Shown here piece after piece: positions 24,001 through 35,700 of a DNA stretch of 64,000 bases. The translations under genes and the position numbers were made by a program. Each line of letters opens with the position of its first letter. Within the stretch, counting starts at the first letter, position 1. The notes under the pieces are model-generated. The model was given only the letters and a program-made list of their open reading frames with translations, had not been told where the DNA came from and searched no databases. This stretch comes from Orthonyx spaldingii (Eukaryota > Chordata > Aves > Passeriformes > Orthonychidae), in assembly GCA_013397795.1 (NCBI GenBank), contig VZTJ01000295.1, positions 1,813,521 through 1,877,520 on the forward strand, given 5' to 3'.

Positions 24001-27000
24001 AAATAAAAGCCCATGTCAGTTTGTACAGAAATGTTTTTCTCAACAAGTAGTTCTTCATAAAGACTCCTGAGTGCATGCAATGAGCCCAGCTCTTCCAGAG
24101 GAGGAACCCAGCTCTGTCACTGCCTATCTGTGGACACCACAAGCTTTTTGTAGAAAGAGACAGAACTGTGGCAAAATTTTCCAAACACTTCACAGACAGA
24201 TTTAAAGGGACCCGATTGTAAGCAATGAAACTGATGCAACCTTGCAATGGAAAGTGACAGTTGTGCTGTGTCATTAAAATAATAAGGAAAAAAAGCAAAG
24301 GATCATTTCTTTATTTGAATCTGTGGTAAATACACAACAGACAGGGAGCAAAAAAGACAAAATATTAGACATCTAAGGAGTCTGTTCAAGTATAAATCTG
24401 TATCACAGTTCAGTTAAACATGAAATGCAAATATCAGCATGTTGGAAATCCTGCTCCACCTAAAAAGATAATATGTATGTATCTCCTCAGGCCATGTGCT
24501 GTGTTCCAGGGCAAAGTACAAAGCTGCTGGTCACAGAGGATCTCATGACTCAGATACAATTAAATGTATGAATATTAGGGCAGGGCTTCTGAACTATAGT
24601 ACCTCATTGCAATAGCATACCCCAAATAAAATGTATGTTCTTATTTAGGAAAGTACTGTCCAACGTTAACACTGATATCTTCACCAAGCTACAACTTTTA
24701 TATTTCTTGTAGGGCTAAAAAGTAGCTGCTATATAACTTTTTTCATCTTAATAATAATGAAATAAGGATGTCTTGCAAAGTCAAGACAAATGCTTATCTG
24801 GGAGAAAACAAATTGTGTTGGGTATCTTTCACATGTTTTCCTTAGAGCTACACTTTCTTCTTGAACTTCAGCTTGCTGATTTTTTGCATGCTGATTTATC
24901 AAATCATATTAAATTCAAAACTTGGCTTTCAACCACTTTTCAAGTCCTTTAAGTCTGTCATGCTTAGTCCCATCCACAAGTTGTATCTAAAAGTACAGAA
25001 AATTCCAAGTACATTCGAATATTCTGGACCTCTATTCTAAACAGAAGGCTGGGACACTGAAAAAACTAGATTCCATTTGAAATTCTTTTCAAATGTGTCT
25101 GAAGAATAAAGCCGAATGGGGAAAGCCTTTGAGAAGCAAAATAAATGAGGAAAAAAAGTTTAGAACAGGCCTAAAAAATATTTTATCTTGGTGGAAAAAG
25201 ACACAAAGAAAGATGAAGTCCTCCAGTATGTAGAAAGATTTCTAATAAAAGGAGATGTGATCACTTTTCCTCTGTCTCTAATAAGACATGGAAAAGGAAA
25301 GACCGGAGAGGTCTGCAGGTTCATTCCCTTGAGACACCTGATAGTCCAGCTTCCTCCAATTCTCTGATTCCATAAGTTCTTCAGACACCAGTGTTCAGTG
25401 CTGGCCACACAGCTCCAGGGAGTGTGAGTAACATAATTTGGAGTTTAGCCCTGACACATTCTATTGTTGCCTATCTGCACTGCTACCAGCACTCAAGCCA
25501 GCTAATTCAGGTAGGTTTGCACAACTTGCAGCTACACCAGCATGTAACTTCACAAAAACACTACTGAGCTTCAGCACACATCTCCATCTGACTGCCAGCA
25601 TAAGGGAACACAAAGTGCCATTTGTCAATGGTGCCTATTTAGGAAACCAGGGGGGAAAAAAAGACTACTCAATAAATGTATTTGCTCCAGCTTCATCAGT
25701 CAAGCATATAATACAAGAAATAAGGGTGGTGAGGTATAATTTTGTGACAAAAGGCATAAACAAGGAGGGAAATTTTAAGTATGGGAAGTGTGCATTTCCT
25801 AGAGAGGCAGCTAACCAGGTGAACAGCAGTGCTTCAGATCACAATGCCCAAGGCTTTTAAGCAGGCAGTTACTGAACAAAAAATAACACCAAAGAGCAAG
25901 CAAGTGAGGAGCAATCATTTAGCAATTACCTCTTGAAGCCTTGCTGTACTTTGACTGACACTGCATAACACATAAGGATTTTCATAACAATTTCAGCTGT
26001 TACTTGTGTAGACCTTGGCAGCCTGCGAATGCACCTGTCCATACAAGGGCATGGTTTTACAGCATCTTCCACTCCTTCCACTGGCATGGTCTGCTCCGTG
26101 CTAGTAAGGAGCTCAAGCAACCTCAGAGAAAGCTGACCAGATCTAACATGTCCATAGACTAAGCTGACCCATAACAGTGCTGCAGTTCCTTGGACCAGCT
26201 TGTCCCACAGTCATCCAGAGCAAGAGAAGAGGCCAGAACTGGGGGGAGGAATGATTGTAACATCAGCCCATACAACACAGCTCAGGGAAACACAGTATGA
26301 CACCATACAATCAGGAAACAGCTGCACTTTAAGAAAATGATACTAACACTCACAGAGGGGCTCAACAGATAACTGGCCCGCAATAATCAAAGGAATACAG
26401 CTGCTCTTTACTGAGCACTGGGATGATGTAGATGCAGGTTAATGTCTGTGAGAATGCCTGTGATGAGGCTGTGAGCTCATCAAAGTGCACAACCAAGAAA
26501 GGTTGGTGTGACTCTCAATCTGAACATCAGTCCTGCTAGCTGATAAATCAAAAACTATGGAGAAAGTATCTGCACCAACCTGATTACTGGTCCTAGCAGG
26601 TTCTGCTGTCTCTGGACTGGTTTCTATTAGCATGACAGTGCTTGCAGGACTCATTCACAGGGAAAAGGATAATTTGCAGTTCATTGAACTTTTCCTATTT
26701 GGAAACTGAGTATTTAAGTAAATACCAGGGCATGTATCTTCCTGTGGGTAGGCGTGTGGCAGCAGGCAAAAGAACATGAAGAATACAATGCAGTGATCAC
26801 TGTATATGTATTTGTGAGTAATTTTGACTGGCAGTTGTAATTTCATCCTCATGTCCTTTTTTTAAAGAGAAGTCTTGGGAAAAGCAATTCTACATGGAAG
26901 AGTAACATGCAGAAAGTTTTGAGAAAGAGGATGATGGATAAACAGGAAATTATGAGAGACATTGACATAGAATCACATCGGCATCAGGGAAATACCGACC

Positions 27001-28717
27001 TATGAGACTAGTAAGACTTGTTAAAGAAAAGTTCGTAGACTATTGCCAGAGTAGACACAGAAGTTATTTTCTTCTGAAAACAAAAAGCCCTGGAGGTGTC
27101 TCTGTGACCCCCACACATAAAAAATAGAGCAGATGCTGGAAGAGATAAATATCAGTGTGTACCAGTAGGAGAGCAAGGAGAAACAGCATAATGGAGGGTG
27201 ATTAGTGACTTAGGAAACCAAGCAAGGAAAAGTGCTGATTTTTTAATTTTAATTTTTTTTAAGGGAAGAAGAAACAAATTCTGCAAAAGATCATGCAAAT
27301 GTGGTGCTTTTTCACTAATGAGAAGACCTCAAGGAGCTGGCTGGATTATTTCAGGTGTTGATGCACAATTTGATAGGAGGAATTATTAAGGTAACAGAAA
27401 TACAGTGAGGTAATAATCATTTCATGATTAATAGTAATAATAATTTCATAGAGGTGTCAAAAGAGTAACAGTTGAAATCACAGAATAATATTGTACATGT
27501 AATGATTTGTCAAATACAAAGAAATTAGAGAAAATAGCAGGAATAAAAATAACTCTGGAAATATTTAAAACTGAAAACTGGAGAACTGGCAGTCTGATCT
27601 ACAGATCACACTGGAAATAACCAGTGATCTCTAATTTCAATAGGTAAAGAAATGCACAAGGAACAGTATCATTACAGGAATTACTAATATACATTAGAGA
27701 ACAAATCCTGTGAGTTGCAGTAGGGAATAGGATTTCAGTGGTGAGTTTTCACACCAGTTACTGAGAAACAAGACAGTATTTTAGATTCAGTTTTGCTGAA
27801 TAATGAGATTACAAGGTAGACCTGGTGCGCAATAATGAAGTCATTCTAGAAGAATTGATTTTATGCTAGAGAACCTCATAAATTAACTCCATGCTTAAAT
27901 GTTTGCAAATGTCATCTGAAGGAACAACATTTGTGGGAAAGGGTTGCTGCTGATGGCCAAATAGGCAAAACATACCATACCAAAACAGCAGACCTGATTA
28001 ATTGTTAATGGAAATAGCTAACACATACACAGAAACAGATGAAAAAACTGCAGATATCCAGGTGTAGCAATACTGATCTGGTTAATATTAGGATATATTG
28101 TCTGCACAGCCTCCAAGCCTCAAATATGGGGTAGGCAACCTCGAACACTGGGCAAGTCTCCCTAACTGGCAGCAGAGCTGTCACCCTATGAATTGGGATG
28201 AATATGGGGAAACTCAACAGCCCGTCTGGGGCAACAGCTCAGTTTGGGCATCACTTGGATTCCTATAGATGAGAAGTAGCCAGCTACCTCAGCAAGCACA
28301 CTCAACTACAGAAAGAAAACTTGAATGCTCTCCAGGGAAGCAGGCTATGCCTAAACAAAGGCTCCGCCAGAGAAAGCACTCTCTCTCCCCCAAGCAAAAC
28401 GGGTGCAGCAGTGTTCACATCCAAAGTGCTCAGGGTCAGTAACACATAAAGTAGATGCTGCACATCATGGTTCTTGGTGTTCTCTGAGTCCCACATGCTG
28501 AGTCAACAGCAGTATTTTTATTTCGTATAATTTTTCATACAAGAATGATTAGAATAATGTCAGACCTGCACCATATCCAGGAAAGGTGACATATTTGATA
28601 AATCATATCAAGCATTAGTTTATCTCCTTTGGCCTTGACGTCAGAATATACAGGATTGTTGAATGTACAACCATACCATTCAATCTATGGATTGCATTTC
28701 AGGCAAGTGCAGCAATT
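18045..28717. other. Gene-free spacer between HEPACAM2 and SAMD9L
   Basis: No coding gene or RNA gene is recognised. Open frames reach 140 codons (25438-25860) but show no domain, signal peptide or conserved motif. One CR1 tail (23085-23160) and small AT repeats (TA run near 20017-20035) are present. The text at 26.8-28.3 kb has the flavour of old decayed repeats, but I cannot name a family. Confidence 0.6.
23085..23160 (+). mobile_element. CR1 LINE 3' end fragment
   Basis: The segment 'tttgaacaggatttcgacc', 'aaatgatctctagaggtgc', 'tttccagcctcagtcatgc' and the tail TGTGATTCTGTGA matches the avian CR1 3' end. It is short and diverged. Confidence 0.8.
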
Positions 28718-29082
28718 AGAGATTCAAGGTGTAAGAATTTTCCCAGTAAGAATCTGTGCAATAGCAGATGGATGCATGCCAGAACTTCAGAAATACACAT
28801 AGCTAAAGTGCACAGGAAAGCATATAAGGATAGAAAGCAACAGTAGTACAAACAGCATCAACAACTAAAGAGATGCTGGCTTTCCCACAGCTGGCTNCGC
28901 CACAGAGATTCAAGGTGTAAGAATTTTCCCAGTAAGAATCTGTGCAATAGCAGATGGATGCATGCCAGAACTTCAGAAATACACATAGCTAAAGTGCACA
29001 GGAAAGCATATAAGGATAGAAAGCAACAGTAGTACAAACAGCATCAACAACTAAAGAGATGCTGGCTTTCCCACAGCTGGCT
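28718..29082 (+). repeat. Near-exact 179-bp direct duplication around an N
   Basis: Bases 28718-28896 and 28904-29082 read the same from 'agagattcaaggtgtaag' to 'cccacagctggct', at an offset of exactly 186. The 7-bp spacer contains the ambiguous base N at 28897. Identical copies flanking an N are typical of two contig ends that overlap but were joined instead of merged, so this is probably an assembly artefact and not a true tandem repeat. Confidence 0.9.
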
Positions 29083-29182
29083 TTGTAGTGACTGGAGACT
29101 CTTTGCTGTCTAAAATGTGCAGTAATGTGGTGACCTTACCACATTAAGGTTTTTCTCAGGGAGGGTATCATTCTGATGGATT

Positions 29183-29560
29183 GTAGTGAGTTGACCTTGG
29201 CTGGCTGCCAGATACCCAGGCAGCGACCCTCCCATTCTGCCTTCTCAGCAGAATAGGGCAAAAAATAAGGTGCTAAATCTCTGGGTCGAAAAAAAGACAG
29301 GGAGATGACTTACCAGTTACCATTATGGACAAAATGGACCTGGCTTGGGAAAAATCAATTAAATTCATTGCCAAATACAATAGAGTTGAATGGTGAAAAA
29401 CAAGGTAAAAAACTAAAACATCTTCCTCCATTCTACTCCATTTTCCCAGGCTCAACTTCACTCCTTCTTTCCCAACTCTCCTACCTGCTTCATCTGCCAC
29501 CCCAAGCAGCACAGAGGCACAGGGAATGGGGGATTGTGGTCAGTTCCTAACAGTTTGGTC
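29183..29560. mobile_element. Old avian LTR-retrotransposon fragment
   Basis: The segment contains phrases I recognise from a widespread avian LTR family: 'ttgaccttggctggctgcca', 'cttctcagcagaatagggc', 'ctctgggtcgaaaaaaagac', 'tcaacttcactccttctttc' and 'ggaatgggggattgtggtca'. It is diverged, and I cannot see target-site duplications or assign orientation or subfamily. The overlapping open frames on both strands (29273-29550) belong to this repeat and are not genes. Confidence 0.55.
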
Positions 29561-30746
29561 AGTGCATAGCTATTTCTCTCTGCATTTTATTAGCCAAGTA
29601 TTACTCAGATGGTGTTTCCTAATTTCTCAAGTTTCTGGATAGCAGCTCAAGACAGTGCTGTGTAAGTGTTTTTAAAAAGACATACCAGAATAGGATTCTT
29701 ACCCTAATTTCCTAAGAGAACAATGATTTCCCAAACAGGAAGTTAGAAAGGGGCAGACCAGAAGCAACCTTATTTGGTAAAAGATAAAGCAATTGGAGGA
29801 AAAGATCAGCTGATACACCCTGCACTTACATCGTCTCATTTCTCTGCCACACCCAGCTTGACTTGCACAGTCGACTGCATTTCGACACCGTGTTGCAACG
29901 ATAAAGATCCATTTTCCCAAGAAAAAGGTAAAAAACAATAAATATCCTCTATCAGGCACTGTCTTTTCTCTCCTCTAAAGATGAATGTTTGACATTGGGA
30001 AAAACTGATCATACATTTATCGAAACTCTTTTCCTTCCTTCTCTTTCTGACTCTAGGCTTACGTTGGAAGTTTATGAGCTGATTTTAAAGAGTTTTCGCT
30101 CCCATACTCTGGAAGAGCAGTTCAGCTGAATTTTAGCTCTTGGGTTTCCTGCTTGAACAAAATATATTTGTTGAACAACTATAAGAAAAAACCTGCAGAA
30201 CAGAACAGTTACAGTAAGTATATGCATTTTTACTTCTAGGCTGAAATATATTATGAAGACCTGATGGCTAATTTTGATACCATGTGGTTTTGGTTGGGCT
30301 TTGTGGTTTGGGTTTTTGGGTTTCTTGAGACATAAATTTTATACATAAGATTACCAATAATCTACTAAGATAAAGTCTTCCAAATCTGTTGAATGTCTGC
30401 ACTTGAAAAGTTTTTGTTATGAGACTACAGTGAAATAATTCTAAGGAATATGACATCAAAGAAACTATTCTGCAGAAATTATATGATACAGTTGTTCCAT
30501 GTTGGAAAAGGTCATCTTTCAAATATTTCATTTGGCCAGAATCATTAACTAGTAAGTAACATGAAAGATGTAAACACTGCATTAAGTCTGTGGAAAGAAG
30601 GTATCCTGTCCTCTCCAGAACAGGAGAGATCTCATCAGGAGAACTCCAAACACTAGAACATGGAAGAACGGTTTCAAGGACATAACAATGTTTGCTTTTA
30701 TGTTAGGATTAAATTGCATCTCTATTAGAAGATATGGACTGGATGG
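29561..30746. other. Unique AT-rich spacer
   Basis: No gene, RNA or named repeat is recognised. An open frame on the minus strand (30268-30582, 104 codons) has no recognisable motif. This is the sequence into which the long LTR at 30747 inserted. Confidence 0.55.
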
Positions 30747-31846
30747 TGTTTTAGTTTGGAAAACAGGTGTCTGCTAAGGAAGGCAGGGGCCTGCTTTGGA
30801 ATGGAAAATGTAACCTCCTTTCTTCTGAATTATTATAATTTTGAAATTAAGGGGCTTTTAGGCAATGATATGAGAAAAGGAATAACAGTTGTTTGTTAGT
30901 ATGTATACCAAGGCAGACAAACAGCAGCAGTGGTAACCACAACAAACAAGAACAGAGAACCCCACGAGCAGTCTCTCCCTGCTCTGTCGGCCATTCCCCT
31001 GCGGTGCAGTTCCGGTCACAGCCGGCAGGGGCGCTGCTGGCTCCCGGCCGGGCAGAGCGGGTACGTGGCTCCCCTGGGCTGCAGGGGGCGCGGTGATGGT
31101 GGGTGCGGCCGCAGGCAGGGATGGAGACGGGGCTTTCTCCACGAACTCCCAGCCCCCTCTGGGGCCTCCTCTGGATAGCAAAAACAGCTGCAGCAGGGAC
31201 CTCGGGAGCCAGCAAGCTGGAATGGCAGGGAGCAAGCCAGAGGCNATGCGGCCCTGGCAGGGCAGGGGGTGAAAAAGCAAAAACCCCGAAGCTGCAGCAG
31301 AGGTGCAGCAGGGCTGGGCAGGGCAGCCCGGCTCCCGAACCACGGTTGGCAGAGGCTGGCTCCCTGGGAGGGGGAGGAGGCGCAGGGATCCCGGGGTTTT
31401 TCCCTGAGCACTGGAGCAGATGGTGGAGGGTCCTTTCTTTGCTCAAGTAGGGTGGTAAATAGGTCCCAGTGCAACGGCTGCTCTTATGAGCAGGGCTCTA
31501 CTCACGGTAGAAGTGAGCAGCAGGAGACAGAAACCTGCAGTGATGGCGAATCCTCCCCGGAGCAACTGCAGCCTCTCTCCCTTCTGAATGCCCAGAAGCA
31601 AAGAGCTCGAGCAGCTGCCCCAGCCCCCTTCTCTCAGCTCAGTCCTCATGGTATTTCTGCCCCCTCCGAGAGGAAATCTCTGATAAGGCTAGCTAGGGAG
31701 TAGCTAGCTGCACTTTCCTGCCTCCTCCTCCCCCAGCAGGTTCTTTTGTTTTTCTTAAGTACTCAGTCATTACTGTATCTTAGCAAAGTATGGGCAAAAA
31801 TTCTCTAAGATTAGAAAAACAAAAGGAAGAATCTTAAACTTCAACG
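30747..31846 (+). mobile_element. Solo LTR of an ERVL-like avian retrovirus element (copy 1)
   Basis: This aligns by eye with 51623-52425 almost end to end. Shared blocks include 'aggtgtctgctaaggaaggc', 'ataattttgaaattaa', 'accacaacaaacaagaacag', 'aaaaccccgaagctgcagca' and 'gtatgggcaaaaa'. It starts TGTTTTAG and ends near CAACG (CAACA in the other copy). Flanking 5-mers GATGG and GGTGG differ by one base, fitting a 5-bp target-site duplication, the size usual for ERVL. The centre is GC-rich with an N at 31245. No internal gag, pol or env region is attached, so it is a solo LTR. Open frames of up to 199 codons inside it come from GC-rich LTR sequence and are not host genes. Confidence 0.8.
31078..31096 (+). 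promoter_or_regulatory. CTCF-like motif inside LTR copy 1
   Basis: GGCTGCAGGGGGCGCGGTG contains the CTCF core CAGGGGGCGC. The equivalent place in LTR copy 2 (51913-51931) has a better match. A related site with one G fewer (GGCAGGGGCGCTGCTGG) sits nearby at 31023-31040. Binding is inferred only. Confidence 0.4.
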
Positions 31847-31908
31847 GGTGGGAATTCAAATCAATCTTTTACATTGCTGGGTTAAAGATTGTCTCCAAGA
31901 AGTGCTTT

Positions 31909-31922
31909 AGTTTCAGTTTCTT
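31909..31922 (+). promoter_or_regulatory. SAMD9L: ISRE in the SAMD9L promoter region
   Basis: AGTTTCAGTTTCTT matches the interferon-stimulated response element AGTTTCNNTTTCNY without a mismatch. It lies 844 bp upstream of the SAMD9L start codon, just outside the solo LTR. Human SAMD9L is interferon-induced, so an ISRE (STAT1-STAT2-IRF9 or IRF1 site) at the promoter is expected. The SAMD9L coding exon begins with a splice acceptor, so the promoter should lie at an upstream non-coding exon, which fits this location. Confidence 0.75.
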
Positions 31923-32101
31923 TTCTCCACTTTCAAATACCCCGGGTGGAGTTACCAGTGAATAGCAATAGTTACTTCAACATGGAATAAAAACATGGTG
32001 CTTCTTTCCCCCTGCACTCTCAATTTTTGACAATATGCGCTTACCACAGTAGCATTTTAAAGAACTAGAAACTAGTTTTTCTGTGAGCAATAGGGAGACT
32101 C

Positions 32102-32107
32102 TATAAA
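32102..32107 (+). promoter_or_regulatory. SAMD9L: Possible TATA box and 5' exon region of SAMD9L
   Basis: TATAAA in the context CTATAAAGG lies 180 bp after the ISRE. Transcription would start about 25-30 bp downstream, giving a short non-coding first exon spliced to 32752. I cannot choose its donor; GTGCCT at 32404, GTGGGT near 32448 and GTAATA near 32695 are candidates. A start site closer to the ISRE is also possible. Confidence 0.35.
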
Positions 32108-32752
32108 GGAAAAAGCAACTACCATAGCCCACAGCCCCACTTTTTTCTCTGCTCTCATCATTTGTTAAATCAGGACGCGGCTTGGCCAAAAGCAGGACAG
32201 CTGTTTTCCCCCACTTGTTATAAGAAATCTTTACTATTGCTCCTCATTAAAGTTTACAGTTTAGGAAATCAAATAGCAATTTGAGGAAAGCATGTCACTA
32301 GAGTGGCCTAGATAACCAAGTGTACTTTAAGAAAACAAAGTTTTGCTGAAAAAATCTAAGAAGTCATTTGTTTTCAGGAACACTGAGCTATGAACAAGAA
32401 AAGGTGCCTGACACTTGGGGCAATTACTACTAATGCCACAACTGTAGGTGGGTGCAGTTCCATAAACTTAAAATTTCAGAAGAATGAATATAATTCTCCC
32501 GGAGGAAGTGAAAGGATAAAGTAAAAGTAGATGCTATTAAGGGGAAATATTTTATTGTTTTTCTTTCTTTAAAGTTTTTGTAAAAAGTCCACATGCACTA
32601 AGACCAAGTAGAATGTAAGATGCTTTTCTTTCTGTCACCTCTAAAAATGAAGAAATTAATTGTTAATAATAGCAAGGAAATATGTGTTATTCAGGTAATA
32701 GGCAACTGTGATTTACTTGCTTAGTAATTTCATCTTTTTTTTTTCTTAAAGA

Positions 32753-35700
32753 ATGGAAAAGCCAACCATTGAAAAAAATGAGAAACCATATTCATATCAG
32801 CATATTGAACAGTGGACAAAAGAACAAGTCAAACAATGGGCAACTGAAGTTGCTAAGATTGACCAGGAACATGCAGAAATCCTGTTTCACCAAGCTGTGA
32901 CTGGCCTTGCTTTGAAGAGGATGACTAATGCAGATCTTGTGGCAATGGGCTTACCTCACGGGCCTGCTTTTCAAATCATGGACGTCCTGAAAAGGCTCAA
33001 CATTCTAGATACGAGTTCAAACCAGGCTGTGGAACAAGAAGGCACTGAACAGAGTTTTGATGGAGGAGAAAAAGATGAAGAAATGGTGAAGAAAAAGTGC
33101 AAGAAGAACAGTGAATCACTTAATTCCAGTATACTGAAGGATTCTAAGATGGAGCCCATAGAAGGCATAAAAGCAATTAAATCAGCTGGTGAAAAGAATG
33201 TATCAGATGAGCCACTGTCAAGCAGCCAGCACCCAGCTGGAAAGATGTGTATGCCACATCCTTTTGATAATTTCAGTAATGGTACTCGATACATACGGTA
33301 TAATATTCTTAATGTCCCTGAAACAGGGCCATCCAATCTCATGGATCCAGCACATGAATTCAAATTATTTACCCACATTGACGAAACGAAGAAAGATGAA
33401 ATCATGAGAAACTTTAGCAAAGAATTACTTCGATTTGCTGCAGCCTGCATGAACTCCCGCACAAATGGTACTATTCATTTCGGAGTACATGACAACCCAC
33501 ACGGGAAAATTGAAGGAATAGAAGTTACCGACACAAAATACTACATTACCAGTTTTGAAAATGTAATCAAAAGTTGCTTTAAAGAGCCCTACACCAGCAT
33601 TGCAAATCGTTGCATTAGACCACCTAGATTTGTGGAAGTATTATTACAAAATGGAACTTCATCACATCTCTTTGTCATTGAAATAGATGTGGTTCCCCGA
33701 CACTACCTCTGTGATACAAAATATTTCTTCACCAATATACAGGATTGTAAGTCTAAGAAGTGGGAAGAAGCTGTCTTCATCCGGGATGGAGCTAGTTCCA
33801 GAAATATTTACAAGACAAAAGAATGGAAACGCTTTCAAAGTTCCTTGACAACTTTAGCAAAGGATCGTAAAAACGTAGAAGAAGAACATAAACTAAAGCC
33901 AAAGAAGTCACTGAATGAAGGACTAAAGCTAGTTAGGCTGCTCACGGGTAACAGGGAGTCACTAGATGACTCTTATTATAACTACTACATTTTGGTAACA
34001 AACAAGTGCCACCCAAATCAAACTTCGGACTTGGACTTTTTACATGAAATAAAATGGTTTGCTGTGCTTGACTTTGATTCTGAATCAAAATTGAATGGTG
34101 TGTTCAAGACTTACCAAAAGCATCGAAATGCCAAACTTCACTTCCCAGATTACTATGAACACATGGGGAGTTCAGTTTCTGAACAAGCTAAAAGGCTAAA
34201 GCTGTATCAGGAGACCAACTGGATTTTCTGCAATGGTGGATCAGACTTCAAAGGCACTAACAAACTACCACTGGATTCTGCTTCATGGCAACGAGACAGA
34301 GCTGCTGGTGTCCGAAAAGTTATTTCCTTTCTTTCACACAAAGATGTAAAGCAGAATGCAAATTTTTTAATAGTGTTTCTTTTGCTTTCCATAGTAGAAG
34401 ATTCAGAAGATCCCCTCACCGAAACTTTTATGACATTTTACCAAGAATTAACAGGACTACAAGACATGGTCTGCATTTGCATTGGTGCAGGTACATACCA
34501 GCAATGGAAAGATCTTCTTCATGCTAGAGGCATCAGTGAGGAAGAACTCTCAACAAAATGTGTTTCTACTCTAACGCTGGAAAAGGTAAATGGTACCATC
34601 ATAAAACTAGTGTCAGGCATGCATTCTTCTAAAAGACTTCTGCCTTCTGTTGATCGTTCTACTGTTTGTCTTCTAAAGAACGAAGAAGACTCCATGGCAG
34701 CATTAGAAATACTTTGTGAAAATGAATGCAAAGACACAGAAATAGAAAAGGATAGAGACAGATTTCAAAATTTCCTGAAAGAGCGGGAAGAAGAATTTTA
34801 TCGAGGTGGTAAAGTATCATGGTGGAATTTCTACTTGTCAGAAAAAAACTATACTTCGCCTTTTATCAGAAGGGACAGCTATGAAAAGCTTAAAGACCTA
34901 ATTGTGTCTTCATATGGCAGTGCTAATGAATCACCTGTAAAAATTATCAACATTTACCACCACCCAGGCTGTGGTGGGACAACATTATGTATGCATATCC
35001 TTTGGAATTTCCGGAAGCGATTCAGATGTGCTGTTCTGAAAAATAAACCAAATGGTATTGGAACACAAGTGACAACTTTACTCACCTATGCAGAAAATGA
35101 CAACACAGGCTATTTACCAGTGTTACTTCTTGTGGATGATTTTGAAGAGCAAGAAAACGTCAATATTCTGCAGAAAGAAATTCAGATAGCTATAACAGGA
35201 AACGGCATTAGGTATGTAAAACCTGTAGTGATAATTCTAAACTGTATGAGATCTCAGAATCCTGATGAAAGTTCAACCATCAATTTCTTGAACAGTGTTT
35301 CTTTAAAACAAATGCTTTCTGAAACAGAGCAAAGGGCCTTTGACCAGAAACTAAAATATATTGAAAACGTGCATTTGAATTCTGCCAATTTCTATTCATT
35401 TATGATTATGAAGAAAAACTTTTATCCACAGTATCTAGAAAAAGTGGTAAAAAATACCTTGCATGACTTAGATATTGCCTCTAAACCAGCGCAACTTGTT
35501 TGCTATCTAAGTCTGTTAAATTCATATTTAAGAACATCTGTGATTCCAATATCACTATGTGAAGAATACTTAGGAATTAATTCTCAAGTCATAGGCTGCA
35601 ATAAAGATAAATTAATAGAAAAAATGGGAACTTGTTCCAATATCCTAATATCCGATTGGGTACATGAAAACATGAGATACAAAGGTCTTCGTATCGTTCA

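Noticed and set aside
25438..25860. 140-codon open frame on the + strand
   Set aside because: No recognisable domain, no splice or promoter context, and ordinary composition. Chance frame most likely.
30847..31703. Overlapping 67-199 codon frames on both strands
   Set aside because: They lie inside the solo LTR, are GC-rich, and one crosses an N. They resemble frames in the second LTR copy because the repeat is shared.
32971..33462. 163-codon minus-strand frame within SAMD9L
   Set aside because: Antisense shadow of the SAMD9L coding sequence.
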